Assembly: GCA_037074765.1 (NCBI GenBank)
Contig: JBAMDO010000002.1
Location: 1-64,000 of the forward strand
Direction of reading: 5' to 3'
Length of the DNA: 64,000 bases
Source: Mansonella perstans
Lineage: Eukaryota > Nematoda > Chromadorea > Rhabditida > Onchocercidae
Shown here: one piece after another, positions 1 to 12,966 of the stretch
How positions within the stretch are numbered: position 1 is the first letter of the stretch
Layout: each line of letters opens with the position of its first letter
Program-made: the position numbers and the translations under genes
Notes under the pieces: generated by a model
Database searches by the model: none
Seen by the model: the letters and a program-made list of their open reading frames with translations, nothing else
Told to the model about the DNA's origin: nothing

Positions 1-72
1 CAGATGTTCGAGTGCAGGTTATCTCTTATATCTTCAAACTATTACTAATCTTTCGAAACAAATAAATTCTAG

Positions 73-1498
73 CGTCGGATGGCGTGGTTTTGGCTACTGA
101 GAATAAGATATCGGTGTTATACGAAGATCAACCAAAAGTAGAAAAAATTAGCCAACACATCGGTTGTGTTTATAGCGGCATGGGACCTGATTACAGGTAA
201 ATCTAACTTAAAAATAATGCAGAATATCTTGGGCAGGATTTAGTGGGGTGCTGCTTTACTTCTATTATGAGCTTGCCTTACATGTTTACACATCCCAATA
301 GGTACAAAATGAATTTCTAAACTAGGTAGTAGCATTAATTGATAATCTTAATTCTTTGTCACCTTGCATGAGTCAGCTAGTTAAAATAGCGAAGGTGCAC
401 TTAGGTCTCTGTTGTTGTTTGTTTATTTTGTATGAATAAGCTGCTTCTTGCAGTTAACTAAACATAAAACTATATAAATATCCCAGATTTTTGGTCTTTG
501 GTATGTGACGTTGCTATATTTTTAATATGCTATATTCATACTCTATTCTACTGCCCTTTAGTCTTTGACACATATAAAAATTGTTTTTCTGAATTTGACA
601 ATCGCAAATATTATATTATAGAATACTGGTTAAAAAAGCACGGAAATTAGCAATGGAATATGAATTGATGTATGGCGAAGAGATACCGACGACACAACTC
701 GTGACAAAGTTAGCTGCAGTGATGCAAGAATATACTCAATCAGGGTAGATCATTTTTCAACTATTGATATCGCTTTTTTTACGGGTCATATCATGTGCAT
801 CATCCCCATTCCCGGGCCGAATTATTTCATAAACTTAACGCTTCCTTGAAGAAATGGATGAACAAAAAATCCAAACTTAAAGAGAGAAGAACTGATACAT
901 TCCGGTAGATATAATCAAAGAATAGTTAATTTAGTAAACTACACTAAACTATTTAAAAAAAAAAAAAATCACCGCGTTTTAATTCTATTCGCTTTATTCA
1001 TCATTTATTGATTTTTTCCCATGTACTTAATTCCAAGATTTTGCAGCGGTGTACGACCATTCGGTGTATCAATGCTTGTTGCCGGTTGGGACCAAGAACC
1101 GAATCCTGGTCGACCGCTTTTATTCCAGTGTGACCCTTCGGTAGTGTTTTAGTGTTTTTAATTTTCATGATCTTAAATTACGCAGTAAATTATTTGCAAA
1201 TGTTTTTCATTGGACAATTTGAAATCAAATTTATGTATTACGTTCATTTAAGGGAGCATATTTTGCTTGGAAAGCAACAGCTTTGGGAAAGAATGATGTC
1301 AATGCAAAAACATTTTTGGAGAAACGATTTAGTGATGCGCTAGAGCTAGATGACGGTATTCATACAGCATTACTGACATTGCGTGAAAGTTTTGACGTTG
1401 GTATGACGGAGGATAACGTGGAGATAGCGGTATGCAATAAGAGTGGGTTCATGCGTTTATCAAAGCAACAAGTGAAGGATCATCTTGGTGCACTCTGA
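73..1498 (+). CDS. pas-2: Proteasome subunit alpha type-2 (20S core), 5' end outside the window
   Basis: Alpha-2 ring subunit of the 20S proteasome, which degrades ubiquitin-tagged proteins in cytosol and nucleus. Exons read: 73-196, 622-744, 1047-1140 and 1253-1498; every join keeps frame. Visible signatures are YSGMGPDYR, the [17 protein letters not shown] stretch typical of alpha-2, the [20 protein letters not shown] stretch, and the closing [11 protein letters not shown] before TGA. The N-terminal gate segment (the usual SLTTFSPSGKL part) lies before base 73; bases 1-17 end in a plausible donor but I could not fit them convincingly to the family, so the first intron is uncertain. An AATAAA-like signal follows at about 1660. 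The next gene downstream on the same strand is SGT1. From memory, the C. elegans pas-2 gene also sits next to an SGT1 gene. Identification is firm. Confidence 0.95.
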
Positions 1499-2116
1499 TT
1501 ATTGCGCTCTTTTTTTCTATTATAGTTGAAATGCAGTTCGTTTTTGGTATTATTTATGTATCAGTTTGTGTTTGGGATTTTTGAAATTTAAGAAGTATTT
1601 TTCCTTCTATCGTTACCTTTTCTACATTGATTACTATGTAGGCTCGCATTAAAACAACGAGATAATAAACTTTTAAGAATTAGGAAAAGCGGTATTGTTT
1701 GTTAACCTTTTTTCGATTTTCTCGATGTCGAACCATTAATGCATTGATATTATATATATTTTTTTATATTTCGAAATAAATTTTCCCAGCTTTGTTCTTA
1801 TCAAAGTTGCAATAAAAAATTTACCATTTCCAAAATTCTTCTCATATCTGGAAAACAATCCATGGCAGATATTTTTAGAAATTGTTACGGTATTCGTGGC
1901 ATGTCATAACATTTTTGCATTGTTAATAGAAATCAAAATTTTCACCTTTTTTGAGAAAAATATTGCATCATAGTTTCTGGCTATAGCATTGTCGATTTTT
2001 TCATCGAAATTCGATTATTTCACTTTGTGTAATAGCATCAATGATCTCTTTTATTTGAGAAATTGCATTATCGCTATTTTGTTGTAGAAATAATCGATAT
2101 TTGTAGAAAACGAAAT
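1499..2116. other. Intergenic, pas-2 to SGT1
   Basis: AT-rich spacer of about 0.6 kb containing the pas-2 3' UTR. No further coding sequence seen. The two flanking genes run in the same direction, so this could be an intercistronic region, though it is long for a nematode operon. Confidence 0.5.
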
Positions 2117-3851
2117 ATGTCAAAAACGAAGTAAGTTTCTTTTATTTTTGTATAAGCTTATTGATTCGAAAATTTCGTAGGAGAATTAGAACAATACTGC
2201 TTCATTATTAACAGTTTAATATAAAAAGGAAATGAAATTGTTTTACTGATTTGATTGTTGTTATTTCGAAAAAACGCTATAAATCATGTTGTGAGATATT
2301 TAGCTGATTTTAACAGATAAAGAGATTTTTCGTTTTTCAGGTATGATTTTTATCAAACTGAAACGCATGTTTTTGTGACGATATTGAAACGTGGCTTAAC
2401 GCTGGAACAATGTAAAGCTCATTATATAGATGGATGTTTAACAGTGATAGCAGCTGGTGAAGTGTTATTGAACGTACAGTTATCTCATCCGATTAATGCT
2501 ACATCATTAGAACTAAAGTGTCTACCGTCTAAGGTACTGTTATTACTGTCTTACCAGTTTTTTTTTTTTCTCTTTCATCGGAATGTTATATTACTGGAGA
2601 CAGCAATTGTGATAGTAAGGCTGATGTACATAGTTTGGATGATATTTAAATTCTTTTGTATGCATTTTCCGAAATCAAATTTCTGCGATATGAATTTGTA
2701 GAGTTGAATATTTCATTTCACTTCTTATTTTATTTTGACATTGTATGGTATCATATTCTCCTTTTCATTATAAGCACTTCTAGATTGAATTGAAAATGGC
2801 AAAATTGGCATCAAATCAGTGGGAAACATTGGAGGAGAAGACTGTGGCAAACAAAAATAAGGTCTTTTTTAGGTTTTTTGTTTTGTGGAAGAAAGCAATT
2901 CCAGCAGTTCCAATAGTTTTTGTTTTTACTGCTGATATGATTGAGAGAAAAAAATCGATATAATCTCGGTTAGAGCTATAGATATATTGCTCTAGTAAGC
3001 GACCCGACACATCATGCATTCAGTTTTGGTTACACTTCAGCACATCAGAAGGATTAACTCAATGATGTTGTTGGTTCTACAATGTAAATTTTTTGTTTTC
3101 ATACATGTTTGCTTATTCATATTTCTTCGTTCAGTTCATTTAGTTGCTATTAACTTTAGATGAAAAATTCCTTAATCTTCAATGAAAATTCAGGAACTTT
3201 TCGAAATTATTTTCATTTGCAAAGATTTGTATAATTGTCTAACACTTTTCAGCCAGCACTGATTAGTTGGGACAAGCTTGCTGAAGAAGCAGAAGATGAT
3301 GAAGAAAAGGGAGATGTCAATGTACTTTTTCAGGTGAGCTTATTATGTGTGTTAATTATAGTAGACTTATTTTTTAATGCATCGTAGAAGGCATTATAAA
3401 CCCATACATTCAGAATTTATTTCTCAATGCGCTGGCTCTATTCTGAAAAGTAATTAATCGAGCTTTCGAGTCTATGTGTGAAATTCTTCCTTGTGCATTC
3501 CTATGTCTACTTATGGGATGCTCCTTGTTAATATTCTATTATTAATTCAAGATGTTCTTTAATTACCCGTAAAAATAATAACAATCTAACCAGGAGAACC
3601 TATCTTTACCTTGCTTTGTTCACAATATAAGTACTTCCACGATTTTTTCAAGTTTTTATAGTACTTTTTAGTTCTTAAAAACTCAATTTCTCCAGAAATT
3701 ATATAAAGATGCGGATGATGACACGAGGAGGGCAATGGTGAAATCATATACAGAAAGTGGTGGAACAGTCCTAAGTACAAACTGGAAAGAAATAAGTAAA
3801 AAACGCACAGAAGTGCGGCCTCCTGATGGAATGGAATATAAAAAATGGTGA
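2117..3851 (+). CDS. SGT1 homolog (CS and SGS domains), co-chaperone
   Basis: SGT1/SUGT1 is an HSP90 co-chaperone that links SKP1-type ubiquitin ligases and kinetochore assembly. Exons: 2117-2130, 2341-2533, 2784-2861, 3253-3333, 3696-3851, giving 173 residues with all phases consistent. The CS domain occupies roughly residues 4-90 (it begins YDFYQTETHVFVTILKRG). The SGS domain follows: LISWDKLAEEAE, then LFQKLYKDADDDTRRAMVKS, then ESGGTVLSTNWKEI, and the protein ends PPDGMEYKKW. The TPR region of yeast and human SGT1 is absent; the start codon sits directly before the CS domain, as I recall for the C. elegans protein. The very short first exon (14 nt) is supported by a good donor and by frame. 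Upstream neighbour on the same strand is pas-2. Confidence 0.93.
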
Positions 3852-4659
3852 AATTCATTCAAAACGTGCCAAGCTGTATAGTGTTATGTGATGTTTTATT
3901 TTTTCTAATTAGTTATACCTGCTATCAGCAGAATACGATTTGTAAATCTAAATTTGCCATCACCTAGTGAAGGATGATTCACATTTTACCCAAAATACAA
4001 AAACGGCCGTCAATAATCATCGACTTACCGATATTCTGAATTAAATATATTATCTGCAATGGAAGGAAAACCCACAGAATTCTTCTCTTTGTATATTTAA
4101 ATCCATTTAGAAATGCGAAAAACATATGGATTTGAAAGAGTAAAATTAATGAATCTCCGGAAAACAATAAAATTTATCTTGAATTGGTGCCGTCACTCTC
4201 GCTCTTACTCTTTGATTTTTAAAATTTATAAGTAGTTTGTAGCACTGAAAATAACTTATCTTCTTAGAGCAGGAAAATCAAGAAAATCTGTCTTTTCGAA
4301 GCTAAAATCAATTGTCATAAATGGCCTTGTCTTGTAATTTGTATTGCATTTATATTGTGAGAAAAAATAAATTTTCTTTTCAAGTAAATGCAACAATGAC
4401 CTGCTTGGTCGTAATATTTCGACTATCGAATATCATAAATGAAATCCCACAGAACAAATATGGCAGAGCGTATGCTAAACTAATTGTTTTTTATGTTTCC
4501 ATTAGTCGCTTTAAAAAAGTTGAGAAGAACAATGTTCAGCTTCCCGTTAAAATTACTCATCCGTATAACTTTTTTTTTTTTTGAATTTTTAATCATTTCA
4601 AAACTGTCATGATCGCAACGGCTATACTTTACTACTACTAAAAATAATAGCACCATTAG
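3852..4659. other. Convergent intergenic region, SGT1 / TAF9
   Basis: About 0.8 kb of AT-rich sequence between two convergent genes. It must hold both 3' UTRs. Short open frames in it show no family features. Confidence 0.5.
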
Positions 4660-5747
4660 TTATGGTGCATCGAAATCTTCATCATCAGGTGCTTTTCGTT
4701 TTAACAGATTGGTGATTGCTTCCGGTCGAGTTGGTCGGGTCATTTCTGCTGGCCGTACGGTGGTAATTGGTTCTTCCTTCCGGATCAGCTGTTCATTGAT
4801 TTCACGTAACTGTTCATTACTCTAAAAATAATATCGAAGCAAAAATTGATTCAAAGGAAAATCCTGCAAATTACCGGATGTCATTTTTAATAATTGAGAA
4901 AATTCTGATACAATAACGATAGATTTAGTAATTTTGTTCTACCGCAGAAATTAATAAAAAAAAAAAAGAAACTACCTTCCATCCCACATTTGGCTGTATC
5001 AAACAAAATCGGTCATTTGGTAGTCTTAATCCGTAATTTTGTCGAATTGCGGGAAGTGGTACAGCATTCTTCTGTTCTGCAAATTCTACCAATAGCTGCC
5101 TACTGGGTCGTTCACTTTTCCAAAAACCTGCCGAAAAAAAGAAACAAAATACTGAATAATGCAGAAGCACACAAAAGAAACATTTACTCTACAATAGTAG
5201 ATTTCAATAGTTGAAAAAATGGAATTGCGATAAAATGGCATGAACTGAGTGCTGGTCATCAAAATGATGGAATTACGGCAAAATGGTGTGAACTGAGAGC
5301 TGGTCATAAAAATGATTAGCAATGGAGAATGAGGATCAAAGATACACCTGAATTCTCAATGGCAAATTGCACATCAGCTTCATCAATTTGTTTCTTTCCC
5401 GCATGTTCACTGATTGATCGAGCATCTTCCAGAATTTCTGCCGTGTATCTGTAAAAGATTACCATCACTAGCTGTCCGACAACTGTGTTTTTCGTAATAT
5501 TACGGGCCACACTTATAATCAATCCGCTTAATCCATTTGAGCGGCTATATATACTTTCAAAACTATAGTTTACGCTTAAATTCCCAAGATTTATTATTTC
5601 TTTGGATATTTTTTTATATTTTCAAAATAACCCAAACCTATAGGCGAATTCAAGCATCTGTGAAATGACACGCGGTTCATAATCGACAATCTCCATTTCC
5701 TTTAAAATAGCCTCCATAACCTGTGCATCATGCGGCAGAGCACCCAT
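4660..5747 (-). CDS. taf-9: TAF9, TFIID/SAGA histone-fold subunit
   Basis: Histone-fold TBP-associated factor that pairs with TAF6 in TFIID and acts in RNA polymerase II initiation. Minus-strand exons: 5638-5747, 5348-5448, 4976-5127, 4660-4821, giving 174 residues with consistent phases. The histone fold is clear: [61 protein letters not shown]. It is followed by the conserved [14 protein letters not shown] and [14 protein letters not shown] segments and a charged tail ending DDEDFDAP. I chose the ATG at 5747 because an in-frame TAA lies immediately upstream. A good splice acceptor near 5806, with no donor in between, suggests a spliced-leader or 5' UTR splice site. The myosin light chain gene lies upstream on the same strand. 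Confidence 0.93.
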
Positions 5748-6512
5748 TTAGGCCAATTTTCTCGTAACTTCAAAATCAGTAGCCTTACTTTGATGGAGCT
5801 GCAAATTCAAACGTCATTTTTAAACAAAAGATTATTTTGGGATAAGCGGGAGTGGAATTTAATTATTTGTCTTTAACAATTCTTATTAGTAGTAATTTCA
5901 GTTTTTTAGTTTGATGTAAAAAATCTCAAATAAAAAGAAAATTTTTGCAAAAATGAGCAAATAATATATCTCTTAGGAGAATTAACACCTAATTAAAAAC
6001 AAAAACATCCCTATAATTATCATGGAAAGCAGCAATTCTCCCGCAGTATGAAACCGCTGAGAATCAAACAGCTGATGCCTGTTCAAAGAGAAATGTACAG
6101 ATACTCAAATTAACCTAATAATAAAGAATTCTTTACTGCTCATAAATGTTACTTCAAAATTAATCAAAGTATTACAACAGTTTCTTTTGCATGCATTCAA
6201 ACATAACATTACTAATAATTTTATTTCATATGCAACTATCTATCAAAATCGTTTACAAATTTAAAAGTTAGAATATCGGACCCTTCCTTCTTATCTAAAT
6301 TCACATTTAAAAAAAAAAAAAAGGAAAGTAATCGAGTATTCAGGAACCATTTCTTCTTGAAATAAGCAAAAGTTACTTAGTCTTTATACAATGATATCCG
6401 ATAAATATAAATAATTGACAAAATACGATCACTATAATCATCTTTTGTAGCAGCTATATTATAAATGGCATATTTAAAAGGCAAATAAATTTTTCCATAA
6501 CATTTTTGTCGT

Positions 6513-7652
6513 TCAGGCTTGCATAATGGTTCGCACAAAATCGGAAATGTTTACATTACCGTGTGAATCATCATGGCCAGCAAGAAGTTGATCAACCTAA
6601 AAAAACGTAAATATTTGTGGTCCTTTCATTGAGAAATGACAAAACTCGAACTTCCAGATATATAAATTTTTAGCTAGAACCATAAAAATCATATCGTTTC
6701 TGCATTTCTTGTGAGATTAATAGAAAGTTCCATTATTTATAATTGCCTTTCGTCTTTTCCATAAATCAGGAAAGAAATTTTAATTCTGGAGAATGTAAAT
6801 AGCTTACTTCCTCGTCTGACAAACGTTCGCCGAGAGTCGTTAGCAGGTGTCGTAGCTCAGCAATATTGATTAAGCCATTTCCCTGCAACGATAAATTCCA
6901 GGAATTCTACGTAGTCAAAAAATGACTATTAAAATGCTTTATTGCAGCTTCTCAGTGATAAAAAAGACAACTAATTACCTCTTTATCAAAGTGTGATAAT
7001 CCTTCCACGAATTCTTCCAGGGTATGGCTTTCGCGGCATTTATTCACTGACTGATAAATTGGGACAAAATCTTCAAATGTGATACGAGTTTCTGGAAAAA
7101 TCCACTAATTGCTTTGAATTTAATCAGCAATTCAAGAATTTCACTGAATCCCATTTTAGAATTACAATTTTGAAATAAAATTATGATATCACTATACTGA
7201 TAAGCTTACAACAAGAAATGGCTAAAACTAAATAGATAAACTCCCTACCACTTTTCAACACATTTTTGCATATATCATAAGTAAAATTAAACTGCTTTCC
7301 CTTTTATGTGTAAAAGCACTGAATATGACGACTAATATGGCAAACATTCCTTTCCCCCTTTGTTCTCGTAAATAAAATGAACTTGCAAATTTAAACAAAC
7401 AAATTCTCAGAAACTATACCGGGATCAGTCCAATGTGAGCAACACTTCTGGATCTCAGCTTCTGTTGGGTTTTGTCCAAGGGCACGAAGAACATCACCAA
7501 CTTGCGCTACCCCTATTCGTTCATCTCCCTGAACATACGAACTTAATTACGGATCACAAAGACACCCACCAATTTCCTAAATTATTCACCTTTGAATCGA
7601 AGTAGGAGAATACTTCACGACATTCTGATAATTGTTCATCGGCAGACGTCAT
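6513..7652 (-). CDS. mlc-3: Essential (alkali) myosin light chain
   Basis: Essential light chain of muscle myosin II, clamped on the heavy-chain lever arm. Minus-strand exons: 7590-7652, 7420-7528, 6979-7091, 6808-6882, 6513-6596; total 147 residues, phases consistent. EF-hand-derived organisation is visible: an N-terminal hand ([20 protein letters not shown], then [13 protein letters not shown]), a middle [13 protein letters not shown] segment, a third hand with [17 protein letters not shown], then [18 protein letters not shown], and a last degenerate hand ending RTIMQA. Most loops lack several calcium ligands, as is usual for essential light chains. The length matches the nematode protein (about 150 residues). 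TAF9 lies about 0.77 kb downstream on the same strand. Confidence 0.95.
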
Positions 7653-8513
7653 TGTTTTGTGGACAGATTACTACTGCAATTAGCGCTGAAACTTAAAACT
7701 ATATTCACAAAAATATCTTCTGATGGATCACTGAAAAACGTAAAAGCAAAAACATTAAGTTCCAAAAATTAAAAAAAAAAGACAGGAACAAAGTCAGAAC
7801 CCTTTTTTCCAAAATATTCATTAAAGTTTAATTTCCATTACATTCATACGATAAGCGGGAAACATACACAATCTAAACCATCCATATAAAAATAATAAAA
7901 CATTTGGATACGCAATAATCTTGGAAGCTTATGAGAAGAATAATGAAACTTCAAAACGCCGCGATGTAAACAACATCAAACAGTGGAGTAGGTCTACTGA
8001 ACCTACAACGTCAAAGTTCAATGTTATCTATCATCCTCTAGTACATTTGATTCATCGTGATTTTAAATTTAAATGTATTTCACAATCACCGATTGGTTAT
8101 GTAGCCATAACAAATCAATCCTGATCTGATTTCGTCCATTTCAATGTAGGAAAAAATATTTTTAACAAACGTATTAATGTTTCGATTCATACGAAATAAA
8201 ACCGTATCTTATCAATTTAGCAGTTTGTTTCTGCATAAAAATTTATTTCACATCATTTGACTGAGAAGAAAAGCGTGAAAACAAAAAACGGAAAAACACA
8301 AGTTGATTCTAAATAACCGTTAATTCATACAAAAGGAACTGATTAAACAATACGGATTATAAGGAATTAAATTAAAAGTGGAAAGCTTAAGGTGGACGGC
8401 TTAACTGAGGAAAATAAAATTAAAAGTTTCCTGCTGAGAAAGCCAACATTTAAAATGCAGAAAAAAAACAGAGATCTCATTCTAAAACTTTATATAATTT
8501 ACATGTGACTGAT
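7653..8513. other. Intergenic, mlc-3 5' side / HUS1 3' side
   Basis: About 0.86 kb holding the presumed mlc-3 promoter and the HUS1 3' UTR. A 67-codon plus-strand open frame at 7921-8124 has no recognisable features and I do not call it. Confidence 0.5.
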
Positions 8514-10971
8514 TTATGCCATTCCGCTCATGAAGTAAAGCAGTGATGATTCGTTTTGCTCCAATGAAAATACTGCCATCTTCTCCGGTACAATTCCTGA
8601 AGTGAAAGTCGCTTTCATGTGCTGAATGATATATGTTGATTTAAATTGCGTAAAAATTGTCAAATTAAAAGCAACCAAAAGAATAAAACCTACTGAGCAA
8701 TATTCGCGACAATGTGAATAGGGTGGAAAAACTGCGAAACAAGAGATAAACTGCTCTGATATCAACACGTACTGTTTGTAATACACTTGGACCAGTTGCA
8801 TTACTTTCTAAAATACATGATTTATATTCATTTTTTTTTCATCGTAAAAGGCAGCAGAAAATCATTCACACGCCTAAAAGCTTGAATTAAGCCAAATTCA
8901 GTAGGCAACTTTTAAAATAGGTTAAATTACATTCAGAAATACTCATTTGAGCATTTTGAGCATTGAGCATTAGCCATACAGTGATATCAAACAAACAGAT
9001 GAACTATATTTCCCCCTGATTTAAAATAGCAAAAATTAAAACCGAAAGCATATGTAAGTCAATTTTCATTCAAAATATTAAAAAATGTTACATTGACAGC
9101 AATCTGCTCTAAATCAAATTTTCATAAGAGAAAAATTTTTAAATGCATCACAAAATCTTTTGTATTGATCAAAAAGTTTCCTAAAAGTATGCATCGCTCA
9201 TGCAACATTACTAGCGATGATCTAAAGCAAAAGTATAATTCGGGTACCAATCGAACTGCTTGATTATTACAAAGTGAGAAAGTGATGAACACTACCATGA
9301 TCACTCTCCAGCGGAACAACGGTAAGATTTGAGAAATGTACGACGATATTTGCCATATCTAAGTCACCACAAAACTGAAGTTCACCTTCTTGACTTCCTT
9401 TAATCTCCTGAAAAAAAAATCTTTATTTCCATCATGATTTCATCTTCATTTTAGAATGTCACTTAAAGCTAAGCTAATAGAATTCATAGGATTTTCGTGA
9501 TGGATAAAAACTCATCATATATTTTATTCCCATATTCTTGAACGAAGTCACTAAACTGCGTATAGTTGATAGTGGTGGAAGATAGAGAGCAACCTGAAAT
9601 TCCTCCATAGTAGTAACAGCCAGAAACTGGAAATATCAAATTTTTGAAACACAAAGTAGAAGTCATACCTTTTTATTATGACTTCAACTTTTACAGCAAA
9701 AATTTTACAAATTCCACATTTTAATTATATTTTTTAAAGCAGTAATCATTGTACTCCTTATCCCGCTAATAGCTAAAATAAGGAAAAAAACTTTCCGAAC
9801 ATAGAAAAATATAATTAAAATGTGATTGACATCTAATAATTTTCTAAAATAAAGCAACTTCTGCAAAACGGTGCTAGTGTCGTACAACAATGCACCTTTC
9901 AATACAGTAAACAAAAACTGTTTCATTTATTAAAAAAATTACTATAAAAATGGTTTCCTGTTCCCTCCAAAAATACTATATTGTTTGTAAAGTAATAACT
10001 AATAAAATACCGCAATATTATTTAAGGTCGGCATATCATACGTCTTCCAATATTTGGTTGGAATCAATTCTATCGGTAACTCATGAGTCATACCACATAA
10101 CCTCTGCTCCACTTTCAAATGCGGTACATTGCCAAGCTTGACTAAACGAATTTTCGTGGATCGATCCTTCGCACTCATACATCTGAAGAAATAATCTTTC
10201 TCCACATCCATATAGATTTCGTTGAAATCTTCCGATATACCACCCATTACATATGTTGAGAAAAATTCGGCCTGAATTCAAAATTTTGAAGAAATCATGA
10301 GTAATATTTCGGTTGAAAAAAAAGTTTTAGGTATTTGGTTCACAGGCTCACAATAAATGCTCATTAAACCTCAATAAGTTCCAATTTAATGCTCATTTAT
10401 CTGTCGACCATCTTCTTTTAAGGATAAACCACAAAAAAATCCAAAATCCTATATATATTGTAACGTTAAAGTTCAGTAATTCACATCAGCTAACTGCTAC
10501 CAATTTCTCAAAAATGGATATTTGAATAAATGTATTGTCCTATTATCTCATAATTCCAAAAACGTACCACATTCAGCTTTATTTGCAAATAATTTCCATT
10601 ATTAGCTAATGGACAAGGATTAAGAAAGTGTATCGCATCAGATGTAAATCGCAACGTCACCTTATCTTTACATAATTTTGAAACAAATTCAGTGATTTCT
10701 GTAAAGGGAAAGAAAAAAAAAAATAATTTAAATTCTTTGAAAGATTTCAAGAAATGAACGTTTAACAAGAATGAATTGTATTGCAATTAATCAACCGCCT
10801 TCGACAAATATTGTCCAAACTTTTGCAGTTGTATTGCAAATATGGTAACAATGCAGATTTGACTAACTAATAAAGTTAATATGAAGTGAACAGATAAATA
10901 ACATAATGATGAAACTTACTTGAAAGTGTGTCTGCCGCACCACTCTCAGCTAGGACGGCTAGAAACTTCAT
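8514..10971 (-). CDS. hus-1: HUS1 checkpoint clamp subunit
   Basis: HUS1 is one subunit of the PCNA-like 9-1-1 (RAD9-HUS1-RAD1) clamp loaded at damaged DNA to activate ATR signalling. Exons read on the minus strand: 10920-10971 (starts MKFLAV), 10568-10698 (ITEFVSKLCKDKVTLRFTSD), 10011-10271 (includes IYMDVEKDYFF and MTHELPIELIPTKYW), about 9520-9593 (VALYLPPLSTIRSLV), 9296-9407 (EGELQFCGDLDMANIVVHFS), 8694-8807 (VLQTVRVDIRAVYLLF) and a last exon ending at 8514 (VPEKMAVFSLEQNESSLLYF). The order matches human HUS1 from end to end. Two joins are unsettled. The exon near 9.5 kb has no canonical donor in the right phase. The last exon fits only a weak acceptor at 8611, although a strong TTCAG lies ten bases earlier in a different phase. 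The RAD51-like gene ends about 200 bp upstream. Confidence 0.88.
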
Positions 10972-11172
10972 GTCTATAATTTAACAACTTTACTAACAAT
11001 TGGAGGAACTATCACGACCATAAGAATTTAATCTTCAACATTAAAAAAAATACGGGAAAATTGAAGCATCTATATATTTATTGCAACTGGAAATACGCAA
11101 GTTACATGCAACAATGCCACTGGAAATGCAACAAACAGCTTACTATAAAAGTTTATTACAAACCAAATTACA

Positions 11173-12966
11173 TCAAAAGTCATTTTCAATTTCCACCAAT
11201 CCACCTTCCTGCAAAAAAGGTGAAATCAATGTAAAGAAAAATAATTTAATGAAATGACTGCAATATGTAACAGGTAAAGGATAAAAGCATTATGTATGAA
11301 GGCTAATGTACCGTTATTTTAAATGGTACAGAACCATTCATTACAGATGGCGATTTTGTCAGGAAAATCGAACTATTTGGTGAATTAACATCAGATGGGT
11401 ATAACCATAGACGTGTATTTGGACGATGAGACCTAAAAAAGGATGATCCTTAGCTAAACAAAAAATTTATTTTTAGTAAATATAATTACAGATATTTCAA
11501 AAATTTCATGACCTTTCTCAGAATTATAATCTGTTTGTAATTTATAATTTGCATGCATATATAAATCCAGTAAACAAAATAAAATCAAAACACTGCCATG
11601 AAGTTCCCAATGCAGATGCAAGATATGCTTCACCGTTCATCTCATTTTCGAAACGATAAGTGACATGATTTACGGCAACAATCGGAAATAAAAATTGTAG
11701 TAAATTAGAAGAAATCATAATGAAAACTGCTCTAAATTTGCAGTATCAAAGTGAAATATTCAACTAAGTCTTTGTCAAGACTGCAAAACAACGATGGATA
11801 TGGTTCGTTAGAAAAATTATAGTTTTAATCAATATTTAAAAATCTACAATTAATCTATAAGAAGCAGCCAATTTTGAAAGAATTCGTGAAATTTCTAGTC
11901 TCGATCGTAACGCATAGTCACTTTCACCACGCAATGGCATCGCAATACTGTCCACAATTATAAGACCAATCTAAATTACATTCTAATTATTGCTAGAAAA
12001 AATTTGCTAGCTTCAGCTTTTTTGATCAGCAGTTTTTGTTACCCCCTGAAAAGCAAATAAATCCGTGAATCATTATAAAACTAGAGGTATAAAACATGAA
12101 ACAAAGAAATGACATCAGGTATCAGTACAATCAAATATTATTTAAATACTAAATATTAAATAGTTTAAATACTTTTTAAATAACTCTTATTTCTAACATT
12201 TTTGATTTTTTAAAAAACTATGTTTTTTATATAGATTCTCAGTTTTTGAAAAATTTGATGTAAATTCTCAGAAGAATATCTGATTTCGAAACATAAGTAA
12301 AAAATCTTGAATATTGCAAAATTTTACTATGCTCGAAAAATTTTTTCCTAAAAAGCAAAGTAAATTGCAAAACCTTAAGATTTTATTGTGCAAGGAAAAA
12401 AAGATCCAAAATCATACAATTAAGAGTACTTTTTTTACAAGAAACGAACTTCTGGATTTTGTTGTACCAACAGTTCTAACCGATGAATAATACTTGTTAG
12501 TTCAACCAAATCATGACAGCGGCTAACTCGTATATGTTTCAACACTTTCAACGATCCGGCAGCTTTTATTACGTTGCTTGCAATATCACAGACACGTTTT
12601 GTATGAAATCCACCTTCTGTATCCACATATACACTATCCTTTTTTGTCTTATTTTTCTGCAGATTAACTGCTAACTGCATACTGAATAAAATGTATGGAA
12701 GTTGGAACAGAAATTTTCAAAATGATTTTTGTAAACAGATTACTCAAGAGTTATTCATCTACACTTGAATATGAAGAAATAAAGCACACCAGAATTGTGA
12801 TTTCCCAGTAGCTGATAGGCCAACAATCTCAAGAAAGGTACTCGGTGATATGCCTCCACCGAGTAATGCGTCTAAAGACTTCAAACCAGTTTCAAGCAAT
12901 TCATCCGCTTGCTCAAGTTTATATAAATCATATGCAGTAATCAATTCCATTATAACATCATTCAAT
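11173..12966 (-). CDS. RAD51 paralog, RAD51C-like (5' exon not located)
   Basis: RecA-fold ATPase of the RAD51-paralog group, expected to assist homologous recombination. Exons: 12790-12966, 12450-12681, 11848-11970, about 11594-11726, 11312-11432, 11173-11208. Landmarks: LGGGISPSTFLEIVG followed by the Walker A GLSATGKSQ; the join into CMQLAVNLQ is perfect in frame; VYVDTEGGFHTKRV; IRVSRCHDLVELTSII; Walker B IGLIIVDSIAMPLRG; IVAVNHVTYRFENE; LASALGTSWQ. The pattern resembles RAD51C more than RAD51D or XRCC3, but assignment between paralogs needs a tree. The first exon found starts with a split codon, so an upstream exon with the start must lie between 12967 and 14.1 kb. The join between the Walker B exon and the IVAVNH exon is one base out of phase with every AG I can see. 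HUS1 follows about 200 bp downstream, an operon-like spacing. Confidence 0.78.
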
